Below, in pieces: positions 1 to 8,038 of a stretch of DNA of 64,000 bases; the first letter of the stretch is position 1; each line of letters starts with the position of its first letter. Under the pieces are notes generated by a model. That model had not been told where the DNA came from, did no database searches, and was given only the letters and a program-made list of their open reading frames with translations. Source of the DNA: DASUFZ01 sp035541475 (GTDB lineage: Bacteria; Myxococcota_A; UBA9160; SMWR01). Location of the stretch: contig DATKND010000025.1 of the NCBI GenBank assembly GCA_035541475.1, forward strand, positions 1 to 64,000, written 5' to 3'. The translations under genes were made by a program, and so were the position numbers.

Positions 1-528
1 GCCGCGGCCGGTCAGGGAATCGTCAGGGCGTCGATGCAGCTCGGCTCCAGCGTCGATTCCGACACCTTCGGCCTCGTTCTCGCGACGAAGCGCCTGATCG
101 GCGACAAGAACGACCCGCGCAGCTTCTTCGGCAAGAGCGACGCGAACGCCAAGGGCACCCGCCCGCTCAGGTCGGGCACCGACGCGTTCAACGACTCCAC
201 GTCGAACTTCGGCCTCAGCGGCTTCGACCGGAAGACCCTCGCCTTCCTGAAGACGGCCGATTGGGAGACTGGTGACACGAAGTTCCGACCGCCGCTCGGA
301 CTCGGCGGCGACGGCGCCATCCGAATGGTCGAGGCCGGCTTCGCGAACCAGACGCACCTGCGCGTGATCGAGCACGTGGTCGTGGCGGCCGACAGCGGAA
401 CCGCGACCTGGACCTCGACCACGGAACACTTCATCACCAAGGTGGCCGTGGTGCCCGAGCCGGGTACGGCCGCCCTGATGCTGCTCGGCCTCAGCGTCGT
501 CGGGATGAGTCGGCGTCGAGCCCACTGA
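1..528 (+). CDS. PEP-CTERM sorting-domain protein, 3' part
   Basis: The reading frame is open to the left edge of the window, so the N-terminus is missing. The last residues carry a PEP-CTERM anchor: VPEPGTAALMLLGL, a short hydrophobic stretch, then a basic tail ending SRRRAH. Such proteins are exported and then processed at the PEP motif by an exosortase. The visible part before the anchor is Ser/Thr/Asp-rich with no domain I recognise. The first in-window ATG at 34 is not a convincing start. The 3' end overlaps the convergent cytochrome c gene by 38 bp. A second PEP-CTERM protein lies at 17496. Confidence 0.75.
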   Translation, partial: AAAGQGIVRASMQLGSSVDSDTFGLVLATKRLIGDKNDPRSFFGKSDANAKGTRPLRSGTDAFNDSTSNFGLSGFDRKTLAFLKTADWETGDTKFRPPLGLGGDGAIRMVEAGFANQTHLRVIEHVVVAADSGTATWTSTTEHFITKVAVVPEPGTAALMLLGLSVVGMSRRRAH

Positions 529-937
529 CCGCTCCGGAGCCCTCGAGCTCCGCGAGCAGCGACCTCCTCAGCGCGGCCACCTCGGACAGAGGTGGCCGTC
601 GCCATCTGGAGACCTCGGCCGCGTCGAAGGGCCGGAAGCCGATCGCCGCAGTTGCCGGGTCGAAGCGCGCGACCAGCCAGTCGAGCAGCGCCGCGAGCGC
701 AGCGTCGGAGAGCGGAGACTGCGAGGCGCCGGGTACGCGGATCAGGTACTCGCGCCCGCGCGAGGTGCGCAGGAAGCGGCCGACGCCGGCGAACGACGGG
801 ACGGCGTCGGGCACGCCGCTGCCGTCGGCGAGATGACAGCCCTGGCACTGGAGCATGTAGTCGATCTCCGGCGTCGCGGGCGCGGCCGGCGCCGCGAGCG
901 CACAGGCGAGCGCGAGCGCCGCGGGCGCGCGCTTCAA
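491..937 (-). CDS. Small secreted monohaem cytochrome c of the amine dehydrogenase operon
   Basis: A 148-residue protein with a signal peptide (MKRAPAALALACALAAPAAP) and one haem c motif, CQGCH at residues 31-35. I start it at TTG 937, which overlaps the light-chain stop as TTGA, the same 4-bp coupling used elsewhere in this operon; longer upstream starts would lie inside the light-chain gene. After CQGCH there is no Met and no other His, so the usual distal haem ligand is absent. The only downstream Tyr is residue 64 (GREYLIRVPG). It may accept electrons from the amine dehydrogenase or help make its cofactor. The C-terminal 40 residues are Arg/Ala-rich and of unknown role. Confidence 0.8.
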   Translation of the reverse strand: MKRAPAALALACALAAPAAPATPEIDYMLQCQGCHLADGSGVPDAVPSFAGVGRFLRTSRGREYLIRVPGASQSPLSDAALAALLDWLVARFDPATAAIGFRPFDAAEVSRWRRPPLSEVAALRRSLLAELEGSGAVSGLDADSSRRR

Positions 938-1479
938 CGAGTCGGCTCGGTCGCGACGCCGACGACGATGGCGACGGTCGAGTTGTAGATCACGCCCGCC
1001 GTCCCCATGCACCAATCGATGTCGTTGCTCTTCGAGGCGTAGTAGACGGGGCGGTCGCCCTCGTTGCGCCGGCAGTAGCAGCGTCCGCACAGGCTCTTGC
1101 CGCAGCAGTCGTTGTAGGAGATCACGTATTCGCGGCCGTCCGTCGGATTGCGACAGGTGCCGAGCCAGGTCACGGGCGACATCTGCGTGCCGGGCGGACA
1201 CATCGTGTGAGAGCCGCCGCAGCAGCTCGCGAGGAAGCCGTCGATCGCGCAGTGACGCCAGTAGCCGCAGCTCGTGGGATCACCTTCCGGCGTCGCAGGA
1301 TCCGGCTCGCCCGGCGTCGGCTCGCGCGTCGCGGAGTCGGCGCGCGAAACCGGCAGTAGCGGGAGCGCCGCGCCGCCGAGGAGCGCCGCGCCGAGGCGCG
1401 CGAGGAAGTGTCGGCGCGAAGTGCCGAGCGCGAGACGCCTCGCGCCGCGAGCGAACCAGCGATCGAGAGCGTTCGTCAT
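934..1479 (-). CDS. mauA: TTQ amine dehydrogenase light (catalytic) subunit
   Basis: A 181-residue protein of the methylamine/aromatic amine dehydrogenase light-chain family. It oxidises a primary amine in the periplasm with a tryptophan tryptophylquinone (TTQ) cofactor. An N-terminal twin-arginine leader (TSRRHFLARLGAALLGG) is visible. The two TTQ tryptophans are W105 (SPVTWLGTC) and W156 (DIDWCMG); the conserved aspartates are D80 (AIDG) and D124 (YNDCC). The mature domain has 12 Cys, enough for the family's six disulfides. The pattern LCGRCYC with no C-terminal HC differs from Paracoccus MADH as I remember it and may be nearer to aromatic amine dehydrogenase (aauA). It lies 10 bp after mauD and overlaps the cytochrome gene. 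Confidence 0.95.
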   Translation of the reverse strand: MTNALDRWFARGARRLALGTSRRHFLARLGAALLGGAALPLLPVSRADSATREPTPGEPDPATPEGDPTSCGYWRHCAIDGFLASCCGGSHTMCPPGTQMSPVTWLGTCRNPTDGREYVISYNDCCGKSLCGRCYCRRNEGDRPVYYASKSNDIDWCMGTAGVIYNSTVAIVVGVATEPTR

Positions 1480-1489
1480 GGTGACTCCG

Positions 1490-2107
1490 TCATCCGGCGG
1501 CCCGACGCCGGTCGGAGCGCTCCGTCAGCCAGGTCTGCAGGTTCGGGACGCCGAGGGCCTGCGCCTCGAACAGACTCTCGAGGTGCTCGCGCGTGTTGAC
1601 GAGGCCCGCGGCGCGCACGGCGCCCGCCGCGTCGATCAGCACGGCGAAGGGCAGCTGCCCGACCCGATAGGCGAGCGCCAGCGGGGTCGACAGCACGAAC
1701 GGTCGCGACGCGAGGTCGTGCTCCGCGACGAGGGGGGCGTGCTCCGCGCGAGCTCCGTCGCTCGCCCACACGACGCGCAGCCAGGCGCGCTCCTGCTCGG
1801 CGATCGCGTCGAGCGCGGGCAGCAGCGACTTGCACACGGGACAGCGCGGCGACAGGAAGAACAGCAAGGTGCTGCGGCTGTCCTCGGACGCGCCTCCGAC
1901 GCGCACGCGCCGGCCGGACCAGTCTTCGACGAGGAGCTCCGGCGCCGCGTCGCCCGGGCGGGGACCCGCGCCCGTGTCTAGCGCGCCGACGGGCGCGATG
2001 CGGGCGTGCAGCACGCCGATCTGGCGCACCAGCGCCACGACCACGAGCGAGAGCGCGAGCACCGCGATCCAGAGCAGCGCATTGGAAACGAGCAGCGCCT
2101 GCATCAT
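1490..2107 (-). CDS. mauD: MauD-like thioredoxin-fold protein for amine dehydrogenase maturation
   Basis: A 205-residue membrane-anchored thioredoxin-fold protein. An N-terminal segment (LLWIAVLALSLVVVALV) anchors it, and the active-site pair CPVC sits in FLSPRCPVCKSLLPAL. MauD is needed to form or protect the many disulfides of the light chain in the periplasm. The tandem ATGs at 2107 and 2104 overlap the mauE stop (ATGA), so translation is probably coupled. The order B-E-D-A is that of both mau and aau clusters. The last ~25 residues are Arg-rich. Confidence 0.9.
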   Translation of the reverse strand: MMQALLVSNALLWIAVLALSLVVVALVRQIGVLHARIAPVGALDTGAGPRPGDAAPELLVEDWSGRRVRVGGASEDSRSTLLFFLSPRCPVCKSLLPALDAIAEQERAWLRVVWASDGARAEHAPLVAEHDLASRPFVLSTPLALAYRVGQLPFAVLIDAAGAVRAAGLVNTREHLESLFEAQALGVPNLQTWLTERSDRRRAAG

Positions 2108-2631
2108 GCGGCACTCGCGCGCCGCGCGGCGAGCGTGTCGGCGGCGGCGAAGAGCAACGCGAAGCAGAGCGTGCCGGCGGCGATCGTGAGCGCGTCGACG
2201 GCGCCGAGCGCGCGCGGTAATGCGGGCAGCGCCGCGACGAGCGCGCCGGCGGCGAGCAGCCCGTTGCGCGCGACGAGGCCCGGGCCGAGCGGGCGCGGCG
2301 CGAGCCCGCAGCCGCAGTCGAAGTCGTCGAGGCCGCGCGCCAGGTCGATCGAGATCGCGCCCGCGTAGAGCGCGAGGAGCAACGCCGCGCCGAGCGCGGC
2401 TGCGCGCGAGAGGGCCGGCGTGCACAGCGCGAGGGCGAGCGCGAGCTCGCCCGCGCCGAGCGCGAACCCGAGCGGCAGCGACGCGGCATCCGGGACGAGC
2501 CGGTACTCCGCGAGCTGCGCGGCGAACGCGCGCGGCGCCCGCAGCTTGTGCGCCGACGCGAACGCGAAGAGCAGCCCGAGGCTCGCGCAGAGCCAAGCGT
2601 GCACGGCCGGATCCACGGCGGGCGCGCTCAC
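2104..2631 (-). CDS. mauE: MauE-like integral membrane maturation protein
   Basis: A 175-residue protein with about four to five hydrophobic segments and a conserved cysteine pair in LDDFDCGCGLAPRPLG. It belongs to the MauE/DoxX-like family. MauE works with MauD in folding and disulfide formation of the amine dehydrogenase light chain, probably handling redox equivalents across the membrane through the CGC motif. The start is GTG 2631, which overlaps the heavy-chain stop as GTGA; its own stop overlaps mauD. Confidence 0.9.
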   Translation of the reverse strand: MSAPAVDPAVHAWLCASLGLLFAFASAHKLRAPRAFAAQLAEYRLVPDAASLPLGFALGAGELALALALCTPALSRAAALGAALLLALYAGAISIDLARGLDDFDCGCGLAPRPLGPGLVARNGLLAAGALVAALPALPRALGAVDALTIAAGTLCFALLFAAADTLAARRASAA

Positions 2632-3878
2632 GGCGCGGGCGCTCCGAACGGAGCAGCGAGCACCGACGGCGAGAAGCCGCCGGAGCCGATGCGGCGCAGG
2701 AACGCGCCAGTCGTCCCGTCGTAGATGCCGAGAGAGCCGCCGCGCTCACAGCTCGTCGCGACGAGCGGCTTCTCGTCCTGCGTCACGACCACGCGATCGA
2801 CACCTGGATTGGGCGCGATCGTGTCGAGCAGCCAGTCGTAGAGGCCGTCGAGCGGCGCCGGCCAGTCGCGGCCGAAGGCCAGCGACTCGCCCATGATCTC
2901 GAGCCCCGGGTTCCTCACCGGAATGCGTTGGAGCCGGGTCCGCGACGCGAGGTCGTAGACCCAGAGCTCGGTGCCGGGATCCTTGTGGGTGTCGGGTCCG
3001 CCGCGGTGCATCAGCGCGAACAGGCGACCGGTCGCCGCGTGCAGCGCGAGGTTCTGTGCGCCCCCGATGCGCCAGCTCTCCGCACGCAGGCCCTCTTCGA
3101 CGAGCGGCCACGGCGACTCGAAGCGCGGCGCCTCGCCCGACCAGTCCACCTCGTGGACCTGCCCCTCGTACGAGACGAAGATCCAGCGCGACCCCGCCCG
3201 CACCGCCTTCTCGCTGACCGGGTCGTGCTCGGGATCGAAGAAGGGCTCACTGCGGTCGATCCTCGCGAGCGTGCCGTCGTCGCGCAGCGACACGCGCAGC
3301 AGCGCGCCATCCGCACAGAGCATCAGGAAGGCGCGCGCTCCGGCGGCATACACCAGCCCGCAGCCCGGCGTCGGCACCTCGCCCACGAAGGCGCGCGCCA
3401 CGACGTCGACGATCGAGAGCGACGTGGCCGGATTCATGTTGAAGACGGCGAGGAAGCGGTCGTCGTCCGAGAGAGCGACGTTGCCGACCGCGAGATTGTT
3501 GGTCGCGCGCTTCGGCGGGATCACGACCTCGGCGATCGGCGCGAGCGTCGTGGTGTCGTAGACCGACACCACGTCGGTTCGCGTGCCGCGCGTGCCGCGC
3601 GAGTAGTAGGTCTCGGGCGCATAGAACTCGGCGCGCCCGCGCGGATAGGCGGCCTGCTGCACGCCGTAGCCGCCGCTGACCATGCCGAGGAAGGTGCCGT
3701 CGTCGATGTCCACGAAGGCGCTGCGCGGGAGCACGAAGTCCGAGACCACGATCCAGTGGCTGTGCGGCGGGCTCGGGAGGGTCGCGACGTGGCCCGGCTG
3801 CTCGACGGGCAGCTCCGCTCCCGCGGCGAACGCGAACGCGCAAGCGACGCCCGCGGCCTGCCAGGCGGCGCGGCGCAT
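2628..3878 (-). CDS. mauB: TTQ amine dehydrogenase heavy (beta-propeller) subunit
   Basis: A 416-residue secreted beta-propeller protein and the first gene of the operon. A signal peptide (MRRAAWQAAGVACAFAFAAGA) precedes blade repeats such as HWIVVSDFVLP, VALSDDDRFLAVFNM and AFLMLCADGALL. The C-terminal segment TELWVYDLASRTRLQRIPV plus SLGIYDGTTGAFLRRI is typical of MADH/AADH heavy chains. Two heavy and two light chains form the periplasmic enzyme. MADH and AADH cannot be told apart here, so the substrate is open. No mauF precedes it and no mauG, amicyanin or mauLMN gene follows. The 138-bp gap to the divergent gene at 4017 should hold the operon promoter, but I see no convincing -35/-10 pair. 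Confidence 0.9.
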   Translation of the reverse strand: MRRAAWQAAGVACAFAFAAGAELPVEQPGHVATLPSPPHSHWIVVSDFVLPRSAFVDIDDGTFLGMVSGGYGVQQAAYPRGRAEFYAPETYYSRGTRGTRTDVVSVYDTTTLAPIAEVVIPPKRATNNLAVGNVALSDDDRFLAVFNMNPATSLSIVDVVARAFVGEVPTPGCGLVYAAGARAFLMLCADGALLRVSLRDDGTLARIDRSEPFFDPEHDPVSEKAVRAGSRWIFVSYEGQVHEVDWSGEAPRFESPWPLVEEGLRAESWRIGGAQNLALHAATGRLFALMHRGGPDTHKDPGTELWVYDLASRTRLQRIPVRNPGLEIMGESLAFGRDWPAPLDGLYDWLLDTIAPNPGVDRVVVTQDEKPLVATSCERGGSLGIYDGTTGAFLRRIGSGGFSPSVLAAPFGAPAP

Positions 3879-4010
3879 AACGGACCTCCCCCGCCATTCT
3901 CGCCGCCGCGGCCGCACCTCGCAAAGTGAAAAGCGCGCGGCGCGCAGGCGGCACCCCCCGAGCCCCCTATATTGGCGCCCGCCGCGGCCAGGACGGTCAC
4001 CGCCGGGGGG

Positions 4011-4019
4011 GAGCGATTG
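4011..4019 (+). promoter_or_regulatory. Start-defining RBS and TTG for the small secreted peptide
   Basis: A run of G ending GGGGGGGAG lies 4-5 bases before TTG 4017. It supports this start over an ATG at 3972, and the TTG start places a positively charged n-region and hydrophobic core at the very N-terminus. Confidence 0.5.
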
Positions 4020-4187
4020 AGACGCACGGGCAGGACCGGGCTCGCGGCGTTGCTCCTCGCGCTGTCCGCAGCCGGAATCCGTGCGGAGTTCGAACGACTT
4101 TCCGCTCCGGCGAGCGCCGCAGACGCGGCCGGGTCCGCGCCCATGAAAGAGGCGCCGGCCGTCGACGCCGAAGAGCGGCCGGAGTAG
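4017..4187 (+). CDS. Small secreted acidic peptide precursor upstream of an ATP-grasp system
   Basis: A 56-residue product from TTG 4017. It has a clear signal peptide (RRTGRTGLAALLLALSAAG, cleavage expected after IRA), leaving about 33 residues rich in Ala, Ser, Pro and acidic residues and ending AVDAEERPE. It ends 4 bp before the 7TM/transglutaminase gene and reads the same way, so it is probably the first gene of that operon. I recognise no family. Its position before an amino-acid ligase and a secreted peptidase makes it a possible peptide substrate, but this is inference from context only. Confidence 0.5.
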   Translation: MRRTGRTGLAALLLALSAAGIRAEFERLSAPASAADAAGSAPMKEAPAVDAEERPE

Positions 4188-4191
4188 CGCG

Positions 4192-5760
4192 GTGCACCGC
4201 GCAGTGATTCTCGTCGGTGCGCTCTTCGTGGCGTTCGGGCTCGGCGTCTTCCTGTGGAAGACGCGCGGGCTAGACATGCCGATCATCCCGTCGGGCGAAG
4301 GCCCCTGGCGCGTGGAGCTCGAGATCACGCTGCGCGGCGAAGGGCAGCGCGGCAGCGTGCGCGCGCCGCTGCCGTCGAGCGGACCCGGCCAATCGGTCTT
4401 CGACGAGCGCATGGCCTCCGAAGGACTCCTCTTCACGATCCGCACGGAGGACGGGCAGCGCATCGGCGTCTGGACCGGCCGGCTCTCGGGCGTCGTGAAG
4501 GTCGTGCACGGCTTCCGCGTGCAGACGAGCCCCGTGCGCGTGGCGCTGCCGCTGCAGGCGCCGCAGGAGCCGCCCCGCGAGATCGTCGCGACCTACACCG
4601 CCGCGACCACGGACCTGCCGGTGCACGCCGCCGAGATCCAGGCGGAGATCGCGCGCCAGCCGCTCGCCAGCCCGCGCGACCCCGTCGCGCGCGTGCGCAC
4701 GCTCTTCACGCTCGTTTCCGAGGAGATCGGCGCCGCGGCGACCGGCAGCGACGACGCCGTGCTGACGCTCGCCGCGCGCGAGGGCAGCCCGCGCGGGCGC
4801 ACGCTCCTGTTCACCACCCTGCTGCGCGCCGCCGGCATCCCGGCGCGCGTCGTGCAGGGGCTCGCGCTGCGCGGCGCGGCGGCGGTCCCGACGGAGTGGA
4901 GCGAAGCCTGGATCGACGAGCGCTGGGTGCCGCTCTCTCCCGTCGCCGGCTTCTTCGCGGAGCGGCCCGACGGGCTCGTGGCGCTCCACACCGGCGAGCA
5001 GGTCGGCATCGAGGCGACCGGCTCCGAGGCGATCGGCTGGCGCTACCACGCGCTGCGCGAGAGCCTGCGCCAGGAAGAGCTGGCGGCGATGATGGTCCCG
5101 CCGAACCCGGTGCTCGCGCGCCTCTCGCTCTACCGGCTGCCGGTGCCGACGCAGGCCGCGCTGCGCGCGCTCCTGCTGCTGCCGCTCGGCGCGCTGATCG
5201 TCGTGTTCTTCCGCAACGGCGTCGGCGTCGAGACCTTCGGCACCTTCATGCCGGTGCTCGTCGCGTTCGCGTTGCGCGAGGCCTCGCTCGGGCGCGGACT
5301 CTTCATGGTCGCGGTGGTGGTGCTGCTCGCGATCCTGCTGCGGCTCGCGCTCGAGCGGCTGCGCCTGCTGCTGGTGCCGCGCCTCGCGGTGCTGCTCTGC
5401 GTGGTCGTGCTGGCGATCACGGGGCTGACGCTCCTCGGCACGATCGGCGGCGGCGAGCTCTACTCCGCCGTGCTCTTCCCGATGGTGATCCTCACGATGT
5501 TCGTCGAGCGCTTCACGCTCGTGATGGCGGAAGAAGGCGTGCGCCAGGCGCTCGTGCGCGCCGCGTGGACGACCCTGGTCGCGGTCGCGGTCTTCCCGAC
5601 CTTCCACAGCGCGGTGGCCGAGCATCTGATGTTCGGGTTCCCCGAGCTGATCTTCGTCGTGATCGGCGTACTGATCTGGGTCGGCGGCTACACCGGATAT
5701 CGCCTGCTCGACCTGCTGCGCTTCCGCGCCTTCGCGCGGGCGCCGGAGAGCCACGCGTGA
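4192..5760 (+). CDS. Inactive transglutaminase-like domain fused to seven transmembrane helices
   Basis: A 522-residue membrane protein. One N-terminal TM helix (residues 4-22) leads to an extracytoplasmic domain containing a transglutaminase-like segment (RTLLFTTLLRAAGIPARVVQ). The catalytic Cys is missing there, and the His position reads WSEAW, so the domain is probably not an enzyme. About seven TM helices follow from residue ~315. This matches the family 'inactive transglutaminase fused to 7 TM helices', which is normally encoded next to an ATP-grasp ligase, as here. GTG 4192 is the chosen start; the stop overlaps the next gene as GTGA. It may display or bind a peptide for the partner ligase. 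Confidence 0.85.
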   Translation: MHRAVILVGALFVAFGLGVFLWKTRGLDMPIIPSGEGPWRVELEITLRGEGQRGSVRAPLPSSGPGQSVFDERMASEGLLFTIRTEDGQRIGVWTGRLSGVVKVVHGFRVQTSPVRVALPLQAPQEPPREIVATYTAATTDLPVHAAEIQAEIARQPLASPRDPVARVRTLFTLVSEEIGAAATGSDDAVLTLAAREGSPRGRTLLFTTLLRAAGIPARVVQGLALRGAAAVPTEWSEAWIDERWVPLSPVAGFFAERPDGLVALHTGEQVGIEATGSEAIGWRYHALRESLRQEELAAMMVPPNPVLARLSLYRLPVPTQAALRALLLLPLGALIVVFFRNGVGVETFGTFMPVLVAFALREASLGRGLFMVAVVVLLAILLRLALERLRLLLVPRLAVLLCVVVLAITGLTLLGTIGGGELYSAVLFPMVILTMFVERFTLVMAEEGVRQALVRAAWTTLVAVAVFPTFHSAVAEHLMFGFPELIFVVIGVLIWVGGYTGYRLLDLLRFRAFARAPESHA

Positions 5761-6713
5761 GGATCCTGCGCGCGCTGCGCCGCCACGGCGTGCTCGGCAT
5801 CAACCGGCGCAACATCGACTTCACGCTCCGTTGGAACGCGCGTCGCCTCTACCCCCTCGTCGACGACAAGCTCACGACCAAGGAGCGCTGCCAGAGCGCC
5901 GGACTCCCGGTGCCGGCGCTGCTCGCCGTGGCGCGCCACCACTTCGAGATCCCCCGCCTGCTGCGCGAGATCGCGAGCCTCGACGCCTTCGCCTTGAAGC
6001 CGTCCCACGGCGCGATGGGCAACGGCATCCTGGTCGTGCACGCGCGCTGCGGCGCGCGCTACCAGCTCGCGGGCGGACGCCGGCTCGACGAGGACGACCT
6101 TCGCTACCACGCGGCCAGCATCATCTCGGGCCTCTACGCGCTCGGCGGTCGGATCGACGACGCCTTCGTCGAGGAGCGCATCGCGGTCCATCCGAAGCTG
6201 GAGAGCGTCGCCATCGACGGCCTGCCCGACCTGCGCGTGATCGTATTCCGCGGCGTGCCCGTGATGTCGATGACGCGGCTCCCCACGCGGCGCTCGGGCG
6301 GCCGCGCGAACCTCCACCAGGGCGCCGTCGGCGCCGGGATCGACCTCGCGAGCGGCCGCTTCATCCACGCCGTGCAGGACAACCTCCCGGTCTCGCGACA
6401 CCCCGACACCGACCAGCCGCTGATCGGCCTCGAGATGCCGCACTTCGAGCAGGCGCTCGAGATCGCGGTCGCCGCCACCGATCTGACGGGGCTCGGCTAC
6501 GTCGGCGCCGACGTGGTGATCGACGCGGCGCGCGGGCCGCTGATCCTCGAGCTGAATGCGCGGCCCGGTCTCGCGATTCAGCTCGCGAACCTCGCCGGAT
6601 TGCTGCCGCGGCTCGAGGCGGTCGATGCGCGGCTCGAGCCGGGGCTCTCCCTGGCCGCGCGCATCGCGCTCGGGCGCGAGGTCGCGCAGGGCGCGCTGAG
6701 GCTCTGCGCTTGA
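5757..6713 (+). CDS. ATP-grasp alpha-L-glutamate ligase-like protein
   Basis: A 318-residue ATP-grasp protein of the RimK-related type that pairs with 7TM/inactive-transglutaminase proteins. Family signatures are VLGINRRNIDFTLRWN near the N-terminus, LYPLVDDKLTTKERC, the nucleotide-binding DAFALKPSHGAMGNGI, and the metal-binding LILELNARPGL near the C-terminus. Such enzymes join an amino acid to an acceptor carboxylate using ATP. The start is GTG 5757, overlapping the upstream stop. The acceptor is unknown; the acidic peptide at 4017 is one candidate. Confidence 0.85.
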   Translation: MRILRALRRHGVLGINRRNIDFTLRWNARRLYPLVDDKLTTKERCQSAGLPVPALLAVARHHFEIPRLLREIASLDAFALKPSHGAMGNGILVVHARCGARYQLAGGRRLDEDDLRYHAASIISGLYALGGRIDDAFVEERIAVHPKLESVAIDGLPDLRVIVFRGVPVMSMTRLPTRRSGGRANLHQGAVGAGIDLASGRFIHAVQDNLPVSRHPDTDQPLIGLEMPHFEQALEIAVAATDLTGLGYVGADVVIDAARGPLILELNARPGLAIQLANLAGLLPRLEAVDARLEPGLSLAARIALGREVAQGALRLCA

Positions 6714-8038
6714 AGCGCGCGATGCTGTGGCTGGTGCTGCTCGGCGCCGCCGGCGGGGTGCGCGCGCAGGAGAGTCCCGTGAGCACCTACGCCCTGCTCT
6801 ACGACGTCCGCATCGCGCCGTCCGAGCGCGCCGCCGAAGTCGCGATCCACCTGACGGACCCGTCTCACCTCCTGCACTGGGTGCGCTTCGACATCGACCC
6901 GAAGCGCCAGCTCGACTGGAAGGGCGACGGCCAGGTCCATGTCGAAGGCAACACCGTCGAGTGGACACCACCGAAGCTCGGCGGCGTGCTCCGCTACAGC
7001 TTCCGCATCGACCGGCTCCGCGATGCGCAGAGCTACGACGCCCGCTGCTCCGAAAACTGGGCGATCTTCCGCGGCGACGACCTGGTGCCGCCCGCACGCG
7101 TGCGCAGCCACGCGGGCAGCGAGTCGCGCGCGCTCTTGCGCCTGCGCCTGCCGAAGGGATGGATCTCCGTCGTGCCCTGGCGGCTCGCCGCCGACGGCAG
7201 CTACGCCGTCGAGAATCCGGACCGACACTTCGACCGGCCCGTCGGCTGGATCGGGGTCGGGCGGCTGGCGGTCGCGCGTGAGACGGTGTCCGGCGTGCGG
7301 CTCGCGATCGCGGGCCCGCAGAAGCAGCGGGTGCCGCGCCTCGACCGCCTGGCACTGCTGCGCTGGACCTTGCCCGAGCTGCGCGGCGTGCTCGGCGCCT
7401 CGATGCCCGAGCGCATCGTCGTGCTCGGCGCCGGGGACCCGATGTGGCGCGGCGGACTCTCCGGTCCACACTCGATGTTCCTGCACGCGAGCCGACCGCT
7501 GATCGACAGCGACGGCACGAGCCCCTTGCTGCACGAGCTCGTGCACGCGTCGCTCCGCATCCAGCCCGGCGAGCGCGGCGACTGGATCGTCGAGGGCGTG
7601 GCCGAGCTCTACTCGCTCGAGCTGCTGCGGCGCTCGAAGACGGTCTCGAAGCGGCGCTACGAGCACTCGCTGGCGCGGCTGGCCGAGCGCGGCAGCCACG
7701 TGCAGCAGCTCGAGGGGCCGCACTCGACGGGCGACACGACGGCGAAGGGGGCGACCGTCCTGCATGCGCTCGACCTCGAGATCCGGCAGCTATCGGGCGG
7801 CGCCGCGAGCCTCGACGGCGTCGTCCTGAAGCTCGCCGAGCAGGGCGGCACCGTGGACACGCAGCGCCTGCGCGCGCTCTCCGAGCAGGTCGCCGGCGCG
7901 AGCCTCGAGCGCTTCTTCGCGAAGAATCTCCCGTCGGCGGGCAAGGCGCCGGCAGGCGCGCCGAAGCCGGCCGCGACCGAGCCCGAGTCGGGCCCGAGCC
8001 CGACCGAGGCTCCGCCGGGCGACGAGCCGAAGCCTTAG
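6710..8038 (+). CDS. Secreted M61-like HEXXH metallopeptidase
   Basis: A 442-residue exported protein. From TTG 6710 (overlapping the ligase stop as TTGA) it begins with a signal peptide (MKRAMLWLVLLGAAGGVRAQ); ATG 6722 is an alternative. The N-terminal half is beta-rich (YALLYDVRIAPSERAAEVAI), as in M61 glycyl-aminopeptidase-type proteins. Residues 275-279 are HELVH, and E295 or E299 in WIVEGVAELYS supplies the third zinc ligand. The last ~40 residues are a Pro/Ala/Glu/Gly-rich tail ending GDEPKP, probably disordered. It takes the place usually held by a retropepsin-like protease in related ligase clusters, so it may cleave or trim the modified peptide. Confidence 0.75.
   Translation: MKRAMLWLVLLGAAGGVRAQESPVSTYALLYDVRIAPSERAAEVAIHLTDPSHLLHWVRFDIDPKRQLDWKGDGQVHVEGNTVEWTPPKLGGVLRYSFRIDRLRDAQSYDARCSENWAIFRGDDLVPPARVRSHAGSESRALLRLRLPKGWISVVPWRLAADGSYAVENPDRHFDRPVGWIGVGRLAVARETVSGVRLAIAGPQKQRVPRLDRLALLRWTLPELRGVLGASMPERIVVLGAGDPMWRGGLSGPHSMFLHASRPLIDSDGTSPLLHELVHASLRIQPGERGDWIVEGVAELYSLELLRRSKTVSKRRYEHSLARLAERGSHVQQLEGPHSTGDTTAKGATVLHALDLEIRQLSGGAASLDGVVLKLAEQGGTVDTQRLRALSEQVAGASLERFFAKNLPSAGKAPAGAPKPAATEPESGPSPTEAPPGDEPKP

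Noticed and set aside
3944..3972. TATATT at about 3967 as a -10 for the 4017 operon
   Set aside because: No -35-like sequence lies at a suitable distance; the promoter remains unassigned.
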